From an uncultured Ectothiorhodospiraceae bacterium (lineage in GTDB: Bacteria; Pseudomonadota; Gammaproteobacteria; S012-40): a stretch of DNA of 45,999 bases. Positions within the stretch are counted from its first letter, which is position 1. Every line of letters starts with the position of its first letter. Where the stretch lies: positions 7,848 to 53,846 of the forward strand of contig CALZHW010000005.1 of NCBI GenBank assembly GCA_945787125.1, read 5' to 3'. Both the position numbers and the translations under genes were made by a program. This document shows, piece after piece, positions 18,811 through 27,419 of the stretch. The notes beneath the pieces were generated by a model. It was not told where the DNA came from and did no database searches. It saw nothing but the letters and a program-made list of their open reading frames with translations.

Positions 18811-20252
18811 TACGATCTAAGCTTTACTAATTTCTGTAGTAACTTTCCACGGCTTATTAGCAGCAGTAAAATCGTTAGTAAAGATGCTGGAGCACTCCAG
18901 GCGTTATACCATTCCTTGTCAGATTTTTTTTGCTCAGTTGGGATGTCATTTTGTGGGGTATCAGTTCCAGGAATGTCACCCTCAGCAGGGTTGCCATCCT
19001 CAACAGGATTGTTTTCGGTTGCGATAAACGAATCACTTTCGCCGCTAACAATTGCTTCAATACGGTTCTTAAAATAGGGCACTCGGGTGTAGGCTTCGTA
19101 TACATTCGGTTGCGCGCAGCCAATTCCCCAGCTGGTGATGCCAGTTAAATAAAACTCGCCTTGAATTTCAATTAACAATGGGCCACCACTGTCGCCAAAA
19201 CAGGTTCCTACATTGCCTTGCTCGGGGCCAGCACAGAGCATTTCTTGGGTTATCGGGTTACTATCAGTTTGGCCAATGCTAGCGAAATATTGGTTCAATG
19301 CGGCATTGCATGTATTGTTGGAGAGTAGTGGTAATTGTACTTCATAGACGGCCTTGATGTCGTCACTGGCTGGCAATTCGTTAGGCCGCACAGCATTTTG
19401 ATGACCGCGCCCCAGCGCTGTTGCATTTTGTGCGATGTCTATGGCTGCCAATAACATCTCTTCATCTGCTAATTTCACAGGGTTCACGCCGATGGGTTCG
19501 TCTACTAGCTCCAGCAGTGCAATATCGTTGACAATATTTAATGGGTCATAGTTTTCGTGACTGATAATTCTTGCAACAGTGATGACATTGTCTTGATCTG
19601 TCACGAGATTGTGACCACCAACATTCACTGATAAGTTTTCAGCTTGAGCGCCATCAACACAATGCGCAGCTGTAACCAGCCATTTGCCACCGATATAACT
19701 CGCGCCGCAAAAGCTGCTGTCAGCCACTGAGTCTATATAAGCAACAGCAATGTCTTGTTGCAAAAGATTTAATAATGCGAGGCCAGCGTCATGATCAATA
19801 CTCACTACAGGAATATCTCCACCATCAAGACCCAGGGTTCCAAAATATGGGCCGGTTTCGTTATTGTAAATTATTGCGCCTATTCCGCCACCTCGTTCAC
19901 AACTTGCCGCTTTTTCGTAGAAAAAATTTACACCACGTTCTATGAGGCAAATGTGACCAGAAACATTTTCACAAGTAATAAACGCTTGTTGGCAGTTCAC
20001 CAATTTACCGGAAAACTGCTCGTTGGGGGCGCCGTTCATAAAATCTGCGCGATACGATTCGCCATTGGCAATGACAGCGAGATCTTTTGGCACTAGTCCC
20101 GCCATAAATAGCCAATCTCCACTAGCGGACTCTACACCGCCAACAATACGGGGTTGAATAGAGGCATTTGCGGAGAAAACTGGTATTAAACCGAGTGTTA
20201 ATATGAGTGTTATTAATATTAAGGGTTTAAAAAAGTTAGCGAAAATATTCAT
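18810..20252 (-). CDS. Exported trypsin-fold serine protease with inserted PA domain and C-terminal membrane tail
   Basis: 480 residues. A signal peptide (1-30) is followed by the activation sequence IVGG at 36-39, so it is made as a short-propeptide zymogen. The triad is His197 (TAAHC), Asp243 (NDIALL) and Ser355 (GDSGGP). Between the first strand (to about 53) and the His strand (181 on) lie ~125 extra residues resembling a protease-associated (PA) domain (HICLIERGVNFFYEKAASC, then GAIIYNN and GDIPVVSI). The residue equivalent to chymotrypsin 189 is Gly349, not Asp, so trypsin-like Arg/Lys preference is unlikely. After the protease come an acidic Pro-rich spacer (about 412-446), a hydrophobic helix (about 454-467) and a basic tail, a layout like GlyGly-CTERM proteases of type II secretion but without the GG pair. 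Confidence 0.88.
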   Translation of the reverse strand: MNIFANFFKPLILITLILTLGLIPVFSANASIQPRIVGGVESASGDWLFMAGLVPKDLAVIANGESYRADFMNGAPNEQFSGKLVNCQQAFITCENVSGHICLIERGVNFFYEKAASCERGGGIGAIIYNNETGPYFGTLGLDGGDIPVVSIDHDAGLALLNLLQQDIAVAYIDSVADSSFCGASYIGGKWLVTAAHCVDGAQAENLSVNVGGHNLVTDQDNVITVARIISHENYDPLNIVNDIALLELVDEPIGVNPVKLADEEMLLAAIDIAQNATALGRGHQNAVRPNELPASDDIKAVYEVQLPLLSNNTCNAALNQYFASIGQTDSNPITQEMLCAGPEQGNVGTCFGDSGGPLLIEIQGEFYLTGITSWGIGCAQPNVYEAYTRVPYFKNRIEAIVSGESDSFIATENNPVEDGNPAEGDIPGTDTPQNDIPTEQKKSDKEWYNAWSAPASLLTILLLLISRGKLLQKLVKLRS

Positions 20253-20383
20253 TGTTTGCTCTTGTCTGCATATTATTATTGATCGTGATTATCTCTAGTT
20301 CAGAATCTGCTTTACGTGACCAATAATACCACAGGGTTCTCTTGGTAAGATTATTTGATCGAAATAATCGCGCTAATGTGTGC

Positions 20384-20425
20384 GGAGGTTGGTACTTTTG
20401 ACATCATTGAACTCCGAAAATTAGT
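20384..20425. repeat. Solitary end of the family 1 palindromic element
   Basis: The reverse complement reads TTTCGGAGTTCAA and continues with similarity to the outer ~40 bases of the elements at 26631-26821 and 31987-32176. Only one end is present. The rest of the 20253-20570 gap is AT-rich, with AAGGTGAG before the downstream gene and nothing else clear. Confidence 0.6.
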
Positions 20426-20570
20426 TTAAAGTGCACACGATATAACGTATTACTGTACTTCCTTGATTATATTCTACTTATTCTGAATCTAGGTCTGGAA
20501 ATGAAGATGTATTGAAAATTCCTAGAAACTGCCGATATTAGTAAATACAAATAAGTCAAAAAGGTGAGTT

Positions 20571-20864
20571 ATGACGCGATTAATCATACTTATAGTGTTG
20601 TTGATGTCCTGCTCGGCTCAAGCGGGTGATTGGCCAGTCGGTCTGGTGCAAAAAGCCTATGACGGTTGTATGAAGTCTGGAGGTAAAATGCAATGTGAAT
20701 GCTTAGTTGCACGTTTGCAGTATAAATTTACTTTTGATGATATGCGGTTGGCGATGAATAAGCCGATTGCTAAAATTGCACTGCAACAAGCCATTGAAAC
20801 CTACAGCATGAAATGTCTTGAAGAAGACTTCAAAAAAGAGACTCATATGCTTTCTCAGCAGTAA
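20571..20864 (+). CDS. Small secreted cysteine-containing protein, unknown function
   Basis: 97 residues: a signal peptide (MTRLIILIVLLMSCSAQA, with cleavage before GDWP) and a short helical mature part with Cys33, Cys42, Cys44 and Cys82, which could pair as two disulfides in the periplasm. The C-x8-CEC pattern is typical of small periplasmic proteins, but I recognise no family. AAGGTGAG stands at the right distance before the ATG. It is ~90 bases before the next plus-strand gene and may be co-transcribed with it. Confidence 0.7.
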   Translation: MTRLIILIVLLMSCSAQAGDWPVGLVQKAYDGCMKSGGKMQCECLVARLQYKFTFDDMRLAMNKPIAKIALQQAIETYSMKCLEEDFKKETHMLSQQ

Positions 20865-20957
20865 TCAAACTCCTTCTGGCGCGAGCTTCGTTTTCGGTTA
20901 AGCTCACAAACAAGCGATCCAATACTACAAGATATAAGGTATAATTATCCCAATTAT

Positions 20958-22265
20958 ATGCTTGTGGAATCAATGAATTATATGGATGATTTATCAAACA
21001 AGGCCAAAGTACTTCGGTTTATTCCTTTTCGTAAGGCCGATGTTATCGAAATGTGTGTTCAGCAGGGTGGGCTAGGGTCGACCGACCAAATTTTGTTTCG
21101 AGAATTTTGTTTTCGATTACAAAGTTTATTTCATTACCAGTTTCATCAGCAATTGGAGGCTCTGAAAGATGTGTATGTACCGTTAGATCCCGATGCGGAT
21201 ACCCGCCAGGTCGAGTTGCCTGCAAAACCCGGAATGCGGGGCAACATAGCACAAGATCCTCGCGAGTTTTCTGCCATGTTGGAAGCGTTGTTAGTTAATG
21301 CAAACTACGAAAAATTGGATCAGTCTGATTTAGCCCAAGCTTTGCAGGAAGCCTCAATATTTAAAATAAGGTTGCAGGTGGATTTTGAAGATTTTTCTGA
21401 TGTTTTAATTTACCTGCGTGGTGAATCAGTGCAAGAAGAAACAGTTAGTAGCTGGTTTGGATTACGCAAAAAGGTCATAGAGTTTGTTAATTATGATCGT
21501 GTCTTGATTTATATAAAATTCAAAGACGATTTCATCGCAAATAAATCCGCTTTAAGGTCTTATCAATCTGGCGCGACGTTACTTAAATTGTTTCAAAATG
21601 TGCCTAAAGCCGATATTGAAATGTTGTTCCCCAATACGCAGGTTCGTATGCGTAATATCGATAAGATCATGATCGGCGTACCCGCGGCCATTAGTGGTGG
21701 TATTGTGCTGGCAACCAAGCTGGGTGCTACTTTGATTTTGCTGGCGTCACTTATCGGCTTCTGGATTGGTTTGCACACGGAGAGTGTGGCGTTGGATAAT
21801 ACCGCTTTAGCCACTTTGTTTTTCGGCCTGGCGGCACTGGGCAGTTATTTGTGGAAACAGTTTAGTAGTTTTAGTAATCGAAAATTACGTTTCATGCAAA
21901 CGTTAATGAAAAATCTGTATTTCAAAAATCTGGATAATAACGCGGGCGTTTTTCATCGTTTAATCGATGAAGCCGAAGAGGAAGAGTGCAAAGAAGCTAT
22001 TCTTGCTTATTATTTTTTACTCGCTCAAATTGAGCCAATTTCGCAAGCCGCATTGGATGATATCGTCGAAAAATGGTTTAAGACTTGCTGGCAGTATGCG
22101 CTAGATTTTGAAATAAGCGATGCACTGGATAAACTGGAAAAGCTTGGTTTGATTGAGAAGACTAATGATCTGATTACTGTGTTGCCGCTTGATCAGGCAG
22201 TAATGAAAATGCAATCTCATTGGAATGATGCATTGCTTTTTAAGCCAGGGAAAGCCCATTCCTAA
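20958..22265 (+). CDS. DUF3754-like (TMEM143-like) membrane protein
   Basis: 435 residues. The N-terminal ~230 residues are soluble and include FEDFSDVLIYLRGE and a segment IEFVNYDRVLIYIKF typical of DUF3754/TMEM143 proteins. Two to three hydrophobic segments at about 237-300 form a membrane hairpin, followed by a conserved-looking soluble part (KNLYFKNLDNNAGVFHRLIDEAEEEECKEA read in pieces) and a C-terminal helical domain. The function of the family is unknown. Starts at 20958, 20973 or 20982 are all possible; none has a strong Shine-Dalgarno. It is convergent with the response regulator gene, only 15 bases apart. Confidence 0.72.
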   Translation: MLVESMNYMDDLSNKAKVLRFIPFRKADVIEMCVQQGGLGSTDQILFREFCFRLQSLFHYQFHQQLEALKDVYVPLDPDADTRQVELPAKPGMRGNIAQDPREFSAMLEALLVNANYEKLDQSDLAQALQEASIFKIRLQVDFEDFSDVLIYLRGESVQEETVSSWFGLRKKVIEFVNYDRVLIYIKFKDDFIANKSALRSYQSGATLLKLFQNVPKADIEMLFPNTQVRMRNIDKIMIGVPAAISGGIVLATKLGATLILLASLIGFWIGLHTESVALDNTALATLFFGLAALGSYLWKQFSSFSNRKLRFMQTLMKNLYFKNLDNNAGVFHRLIDEAEEEECKEAILAYYFLLAQIEPISQAALDDIVEKWFKTCWQYALDFEISDALDKLEKLGLIEKTNDLITVLPLDQAVMKMQSHWNDALLFKPGKAHS

Positions 22266-22280
22266 AAGGCTTAATGCATA

Positions 22281-23987
22281 TTATGATAGCCAGCTAAAAA
22301 TAACTCGCACACTGTTCCCTGGCTCGTTGAATTCCAGTTTGTCGCAGAGATTTCGAAGTAATAAAAACCCTCGGCCACTATTTTCATTGGTGGCTGTGTA
22401 AGAATTTTCGAGCACTTTTTTAAAATCGAAACCTGGACCTGAGTCAGTAAATCGAATCTCCAGCTGGTTGATGTTTTTGTTTTCCATAAAGGATAATGAG
22501 ATATTAATCGATCCGCTTTTGAGTTTTTTTAGACGCCGTTCTTTTTCTTTAAAGTAACTAAAAAATCCTTCAGTAGATGATTTTAGATCTGATTCAAGCT
22601 TTAATACACCATGATCCAGTGCATTGGTATACAGTTCCGTGAAAATGGTGAACAGTGTTTCATGACGTTGCTCAACACGACTTATGGTGTTCACAAAATT
22701 GATTAGGGTGGGAATTGGATCGATGTGACCTAAATTTTTATTCTGGATACTAATGTCAAATTTAATCGGATCATCGAGTTCGATTACCGTGTTTTTCTGG
22801 TGGAAATATTTTTCTTCTTTTGTTTGCCCGATATTTGACTCAGGGGTAAGTGTTGGTATGCAATGAATTTCGACAAGACTAAAGTTTCTGATGTTTTCGG
22901 CGCATTTTAAACGTTTCATAATGTGGTTTTTCAGGCCATCAAACAAAGATTTCTCGGCTAGTGAGGCAGTGAGACATTGTTCGATTTTTTCATTTTTGAT
23001 AGTTTCTGTTTCGGCTTCATCTGCCAATTTACCGCAGGTCATGATGATACGCTGCTCACTATTTAATGAAAAGTTAGTAAAAGCCTGTTCAGATTCTAGA
23101 TTTTTGTTTTTTCCCAAAAGCCGGGAGCTCGGTTTTATACGCTGTATGATGGTGTGAGTTGCGTCAGAGGTGATAAAAGCCTCGGGCATGCCAAAATTAG
23201 CGCAGGTCAATAAGTTGACGTCATGATTGAAATTTAAAAAAATGGCCTGAAATTCGATAGCGGTAGATAGCAGGTCGCACAGTTTGTTATTCAGCGTGTC
23301 TATAATTTCATGGGAGGAATAGCCTTTACTGCTCATGGCATTAAAGGTTTCTGAGGTGGTCAGGGCGCCTACGGCTGCTGCTGTTCCTTCCATATTCAAA
23401 CGGCCGAATAATACATTTAAACCATTTGATGGGGTATCTGCGGTTAGCAGCAGATCGTTGTTAAAACGTTCATTGTTTTTAAACCAGCTTTTGATCGCAG
23501 GGATGTTTTTGTTCTTTTTGAAGATAGCTTCGGTAAAGACTTTTTTCGCCAGCTGGTCATTCTCAGACAGTTGACGATTAAGTGTGGTCAGGTCTTGATA
23601 AAGTTTGCGATCTCGTTCTACGGCGTGAACTTTAGCTTTTAAGGCTGTTATATCGTAAGGTTTGGCGATAAAGTCATCGGCGCCTGCGACAATGCATTGT
23701 TCGATTTGCGGGTTACAATTGGGTGTTGTCAGAATGATGATAGCAATAAAATTGTCAGCAGCATTTTTTTTAATTATTTGTGTGGCTTCGTAGGCTTTTC
23801 CATCAGGCATGATGGCATCCATACAAATGAGTTCGAGGTGTTCCGTCCCGGCAATTGTTATGGCTTTTTCAGCATTTTCGACCTCAATAACACGGTAGTT
23901 CAAAAATTCGAGAAAATTTATCAGTGTCTCGCGGCTGGAGACATTGTTATCGACGACGACGGCTTGCTTTTGGGGGTAGATAGGAAT
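22281..23987 (-). CDS. Response regulator with degenerate PP2C and HATPase domains (HsbR/RsbU-like layout)
   Basis: Domains: receiver (about 1-130), linker, PP2C/SpoIIE-like domain (about 170-380) and RsbW-type ATPase (about 420-568). The receiver has VVVDNN, phosphoacceptor-like CMDAIMP, LTT and AKPYD. In the PP2C part the metal site GDxxGHG is replaced by GRLNMEGTAAA, so phosphatase activity is doubtful. The ATPase has the N box TELYTNALDHG, G1 FTDSGPGFDF and G2 GRGFLLL. The first beta strand of the receiver is encoded upstream of 23903, where the only usual start (TTG) lies, and no ATG, GTG or TTG exists between the previous stop and there. ATT at 23985-23987, five bases after the upstream stop, is the best start (568 residues). 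Such proteins control sigma factor partner switching; partners are not visible here. Confidence 0.72.
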   Translation of the reverse strand: MPIYPQKQAVVVDNNVSSRETLINFLEFLNYRVIEVENAEKAITIAGTEHLELICMDAIMPDGKAYEATQIIKKNAADNFIAIIILTTPNCNPQIEQCIVAGADDFIAKPYDITALKAKVHAVERDRKLYQDLTTLNRQLSENDQLAKKVFTEAIFKKNKNIPAIKSWFKNNERFNNDLLLTADTPSNGLNVLFGRLNMEGTAAAVGALTTSETFNAMSSKGYSSHEIIDTLNNKLCDLLSTAIEFQAIFLNFNHDVNLLTCANFGMPEAFITSDATHTIIQRIKPSSRLLGKNKNLESEQAFTNFSLNSEQRIIMTCGKLADEAETETIKNEKIEQCLTASLAEKSLFDGLKNHIMKRLKCAENIRNFSLVEIHCIPTLTPESNIGQTKEEKYFHQKNTVIELDDPIKFDISIQNKNLGHIDPIPTLINFVNTISRVEQRHETLFTIFTELYTNALDHGVLKLESDLKSSTEGFFSYFKEKERRLKKLKSGSINISLSFMENKNINQLEIRFTDSGPGFDFKKVLENSYTATNENSGRGFLLLRNLCDKLEFNEPGNSVRVIFSWLS

Positions 23988-23992
23988 GCTAC

Positions 23993-24310
23993 TTAGTTGA
24001 TTACATTGAGAGTTAGCAAGCGAGCAGTTTGTCCGCAGCGTTCGACATTAGCGATGCTTCCCATCGGTTCTAAGCAAAAATGAATGCGTTGTCGATCTTT
24101 CACCTGTGATAGAAAGGCTGCCATGTTTATCAGGTAATAGTCGTTATTAGCATCGTCTCTAATACTAAAAAAACCACCACGCTTACGCATATAAATGATT
24201 GTTCCGGTACCAGAAATACTGGCGCCATTGTGTGACGTGTTTAGATTATGAGTATTTTGATTAAAGCGACCAATGAATGTTTTACAGTATTGCGACACTT
24301 TTCCCATCAT
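23993..24310 (-). CDS. Small protein of unknown function between peptidase and response regulator genes
   Basis: 105 residues, beta-rich by pattern, with GTGTIIYMRKRGGFFSIRDD in the centre and a Val/Leu-rich end. The spacing of the GT-I, GFF-I and DYYL blocks is loosely like an OB or cold-shock fold, but this is weak. The ATG at 24310 has TAGGTGAG upstream; a GTG at 24319 is possible. It starts ten bases after the peptidase stop and ends five bases before the likely response regulator start, so it is in the same transcript. No function is assigned. Confidence 0.6.
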   Translation of the reverse strand: MMGKVSQYCKTFIGRFNQNTHNLNTSHNGASISGTGTIIYMRKRGGFFSIRDDANNDYYLINMAAFLSQVKDRQRIHFCLEPMGSIANVERCGQTARLLTLNVIN

Positions 24311-24319
24311 GCTGCTCAC

Positions 24320-25195
24320 CTATTCACTTAAAAAGAGTTGCGGGTCTACCCGAGTATTGTTGAGGCTCACTGTCCAGTGCAAATGCGCGCCAGTGGCACG
24401 ACCCGTTTTACCCACCTTGCCGAGCCTGTCTCTGGTGTTTACCCATTGATCTTTTTGCACCTCGATTTCGCTCAAGTGGCAATACATGGTGATAACACCT
24501 TGACCATGATCAACAAATACGGATTTCCCATTAAAGAAATAGTCACCGGTTTCAATGACTTTGCCCGCTGAGGGCGCAATTATTGGACTTCCTTCAGCTG
24601 CTGCAATATCCATTCCGCTATGTGGCCGTCTGGGTTGTTTGTTGAAGACCCGCCGTGAGCCAAAGCTACCACTTTGCACGCCATCGACCGGCGCTATAAA
24701 TCTAAGATTAATGTCTTCAGCATCGCGCCAGTGTTTAAACGCATTTGTGATTTGCGGTCGCTCGCGGGTAATTCTTGCCATATCATTCTTGTTGGGATTT
24801 ACCTTGCGTTTGTCTTTAATCGTAATATGTTGAGTACGATATGCTTTGTCTTCAATTGTAAAGAAAACCTTGTTTTGTTTGTCTTGTCGGCGGACTTGCA
24901 CCGTTTGTTGGCCAATTTTTGCACTGAGCGGAATGCCGATCACCGCAACCCACTGATTGTTATTTTGCAAAACAGTGATGGGCGTTTTATTAAACGTGAC
25001 TTGAGGTCGTGGCAGGGTGTTTTCCCCTAGCTCAAGGATGGCGATTCCGCCGGGCACCAGCGATTGTTGGGGCAGGTTGACGGCAAGTGCAATGCTGGTA
25101 TTACCGACCAGGCTGGCCGTGCTGATGGCAACCGCCAGAAAGCAAGAATAGCTAATTGACTGTAGTTTTTTTAACGGTGCAAATAAGTTTTCCAT
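24320..25195 (-). CDS. M23 family peptidase (LytM-type)
   Basis: Zinc endopeptidase of the peptidoglycan-cleaving LytM/lysostaphin group, probably periplasmic. From the ATG at 25195 it has 291 residues: an N-terminal signal/anchor segment (about 13-40), a beta domain (LVPGGIAILELG...), and the M23 domain in the last 120 residues with HSGMDIAA (His, Asp), the strand IITMYCHL and the HLHW motif. The zinc ligands are thus intact. The frame also permits a start at 25222. The start overlaps the end of xseA by 44 bases. Similar peptidases often follow xseA. Confidence 0.9.
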   Translation of the reverse strand: MENLFAPLKKLQSISYSCFLAVAISTASLVGNTSIALAVNLPQQSLVPGGIAILELGENTLPRPQVTFNKTPITVLQNNNQWVAVIGIPLSAKIGQQTVQVRRQDKQNKVFFTIEDKAYRTQHITIKDKRKVNPNKNDMARITRERPQITNAFKHWRDAEDINLRFIAPVDGVQSGSFGSRRVFNKQPRRPHSGMDIAAAEGSPIIAPSAGKVIETGDYFFNGKSVFVDHGQGVITMYCHLSEIEVQKDQWVNTRDRLGKVGKTGRATGAHLHWTVSLNNTRVDPQLFLSE

Positions 25196-26504
25196 GGTGT
25201 AATTGGATATCCAGTTCGTCATTAATTTTCACTTGATCAGATGAGTTTACTATGCAGTTATTATTCCGTTGTTTTACGATAGAATAACCTCTTTCTAACG
25301 TAGCCAACGGGCTAAATGCGTTAAGTGTTTTGGCATTTAACGCTAATTCATTTCGCTTCGCCTGAATTGTTTGTTGTATGAGCTTGAGCAAGTTTACGTG
25401 CATTTGCATGAGCGATTTTCGTTGCAGCGCTAATTGCCGTATGGGTGAAACGGTTTGTAATAGACGGGTCTTTTGCTGCAGTAAGCTTACTTTGTTGTGT
25501 ATGATTCGTTGCATGTTGTGTCGCAGGCGAAGTTCCAGGTCATCGATTTTTTGCGACATTTCGCGGAGTTGCTGAGCCGGGTGTTTTAAGCGTCGGGTCA
25601 TGTGAGTCAACTGCAGACGTTCGTGTTTTATCACCTGTTTGACGCGCTGAACCAGTTTTAGTTGTTGTAGCTTGAGACGTTGCAGTATTTCTTTGACATC
25701 TGGCACCACCAGTTCAGCGGCCGCTGATGGAGTTGACGCACGTTTATCGGCGACGAAATCAGCAATGGTGATATCGATCTCATGGCCGACGCCGGAGACA
25801 ATGGGCAAACGACTTTGAAATATTGCACGTGCAACAACTTCCTCATTGAACGCCCATAGGTCTTCCAGCGAACCACCACCGCGCGCCACGATCAATACGT
25901 CGCAGATGTTTTGGGTATTGGCTTGTTGAATTCTTTTGGCAATTTGTCTGGCTGCTGTGTCACCTTGCACCAGGGTTGGGTAAATGACTACCGGCACCGC
26001 GGGGAAGCGTCGTTGTAATACGCTCAGGATGTCTCTGATGGCTGCTCCGGTTGGCGATGTGATTACGCCAATTTGCTTTGGCATCTTTGGTAGTGCTTGT
26101 TTGACGGCCGGGCTGAAAAGTCCTTCGGTCTCAAGCTTTTTTTTCAAGGCATCAAATTGTCTTTGCAGCGCACCAAAACCTGCTTCTTGCATATTTTCAA
26201 TGATTAATTGATATTCGCCGCGCGCTTCATACAAGCTTATTCTGGCTTTGACGATGACTTTATCGCCTTGTTTGGGGATAAAGTCAGTACCAGCACTGCG
26301 GTTTTTGAACATCGCACAACGCACTTGCGCTTTGTTATCTTTTAAACTGAAATACCAATGACCGGATGATGGTGCAGCAAAATTTGATATTTCGCCTTCC
26401 AGCCAGATAAGCGGAAAACCGGTTTCCAGCATCACTCTGACATCGCTGTTCAGTTCTGAAATAGTATAGATGTGACGGTTGTCGTCACTGTTATGAGTAT
26501 TCAC
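25152..26504 (-). CDS. xseA: Exodeoxyribonuclease VII large subunit
   Basis: Catalytic large subunit of ExoVII, which digests single-stranded DNA from both ends. The product has 450 residues: the N-terminal OB-fold domain (VWLEGEISNF-like, here PLIWLEGEISNFAAPSSGHWYFSLKD read in parts), the central catalytic region with GVITSPTGAAIRDIL and ARGGGSLEDLWAFN, GVGHEIDITIADFVAD, then a long coiled coil, and a C-terminal segment ending LERGYSIVKQ. The small subunit xseB is not in the window. It leads a minus-strand set with the M23 peptidase, a small protein and a response regulator. Confidence 0.95.
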   Translation of the reverse strand: MNTHNSDDNRHIYTISELNSDVRVMLETGFPLIWLEGEISNFAAPSSGHWYFSLKDNKAQVRCAMFKNRSAGTDFIPKQGDKVIVKARISLYEARGEYQLIIENMQEAGFGALQRQFDALKKKLETEGLFSPAVKQALPKMPKQIGVITSPTGAAIRDILSVLQRRFPAVPVVIYPTLVQGDTAARQIAKRIQQANTQNICDVLIVARGGGSLEDLWAFNEEVVARAIFQSRLPIVSGVGHEIDITIADFVADKRASTPSAAAELVVPDVKEILQRLKLQQLKLVQRVKQVIKHERLQLTHMTRRLKHPAQQLREMSQKIDDLELRLRHNMQRIIHNKVSLLQQKTRLLQTVSPIRQLALQRKSLMQMHVNLLKLIQQTIQAKRNELALNAKTLNAFSPLATLERGYSIVKQRNNNCIVNSSDQVKINDELDIQLHHGKLICTVKKTTVN

Positions 26505-26630
26505 GCTTTTTCCTTAAGGGTGTGCAACTGTAATGGAGTGTTGGGCACACTAAATGTTGCTGATGTGGGTACTGTAGGCGATATCGGCATTGCGCATCAA
26601 CCATATTTTTTAGCAGCGATTTTTAACTAA

Positions 26631-26821
26631 CTTAAGTTTCGGAGTTCAAATATTGCCCCCGTAATCAGCGCTTGTAGTGGCAAGGCCTTATCGAGAGTGT
26701 CGGCAACATGGATGCTGCCGTCAAGCCTATAGGGACATATTCACGGCGTCTCTCGGTAATGTTTTGCCGCTACGAGTGCTGGAAGGTGGCACTTATGCAA
26801 CTTTGAACTCCGAACCTTGAG
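26631..26821. mobile_element. Family 1 MITE-like palindromic element, full copy
   Basis: The ends are CTTAAGTTTCGGAGTTCAAA and the reverse complement of CTCAAGGTTCGGAGTTCAAA at the other side. Internally the arms are imperfect inverted repeats. The direct repeat TAACTAA stands on both sides (26624-26630 and 26822-26828), as expected for a 7-bp target duplication. The element inserts at the stop codon of the minus-strand lipoprotein gene. It has no coding capacity. Confidence 0.8.
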
Positions 26822-26824
26822 TAA

Positions 26825-27151
26825 CTAAAACAGCCAGGGGCCAGCCTTTTTTTGGCTTTGCGCTTGTTCGTAGCTCATGTCACCTTCTGCTTTTGCTTTA
26901 TTCGCCAGCCGTGCTGCTGCTGTTATGTTACCGGCTTTCAAGGCGGCTTCCGCTTGTCGCAAATAGTTGGAGGAATCGAGCCATTCTCCGCCTACTGAAG
27001 CGGCTTTTTTGATTGAGCTAGCCGCTGCGTCAATCAGGCGTTGGGTGTCCATTGGATCCTTAATGCTGGGTCTAGAAAGTGACGCGCAACCTGCTATCAT
27101 AAGCGCCGCAGCCAACATAAGTGCCGCAGTCAAAGTCGTCAGTTTCTTCAT
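26825..27151 (-). CDS. Small lipoprotein, SoxXA-binding protein (SoxK)-like
   Basis: 108 residues with a type II signal peptide and lipobox ending at Cys22 (MIAGC). The mature part is helical: KKAASVGGEWLDSS, AEAALKAGNITAA, ANKAKAEGDMSYEQA. This order and the wording of KKAASVGGEW and LANKAKAEG are close to proteins annotated as SoxXA-binding protein SoxK, which acts with the thiosulfate-oxidising SoxXA cytochrome, and to other small lipoproteins with the same repeat. No sox genes are adjacent, so the function is only suggested. A MITE-like element ends at its stop codon. The gap to guaB (27152-27419) carries the guaB promoter. Confidence 0.7.
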   Translation of the reverse strand: MKKLTTLTAALMLAAALMIAGCASLSRPSIKDPMDTQRLIDAAASSIKKAASVGGEWLDSSNYLRQAEAALKAGNITAAARLANKAKAEGDMSYEQAQSQKKAGPWLF

Positions 27152-27355
27152 CGATGTATTCCTTGAGTTGTTGTTGATTATTGTCAGTAAATTTAAGTCT
27201 GTTTAGTCAGCTGATTAAGCTGGGTAATAGGGCAGGTGAACTCGCTACTTTTAAGGGCTATATTCGCCTATATTTAAGGCGATGTCCACGCTCAGCAAGG
27301 TGAATCGGTGCATTTTACTGCATTAACTGGGCGATATGAGGGTTATATATAAGAA

Positions 27356-27385
27356 TTTACTGTTGTAATTTATTTGCGCTATAAT
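27356..27385 (+). promoter_or_regulatory. Probable sigma70 promoter of guaB
   Basis: TATAAT at 27380-27385 is a perfect -10. The matching -35 is weak: TTTACT at 27356-27361 at 18-bp spacing. The guaB start is 35 bases downstream, with AGG before it. Upstream, TCGCCT (27264-27269) and AGGCGA (27277-27282) form a short inverted repeat of unknown meaning. Confidence 0.6.
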
Positions 27386-27419
27386 TAGCGGTTTAATTTA
27401 CCCACTTCAGGTTTATTGT

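Noticed and set aside
20883-20905. GAGCTT/AAGCTC hairpin as terminator after the small periplasmic gene
   Set aside because: Only six base pairs and no T-run; too weak to call.
23985-24010. Programmed -1 frameshift fusing the small protein to the response regulator
   Set aside because: The frames would allow it, but no slippery heptamer or following structure is seen near the stop; a non-standard start is simpler.
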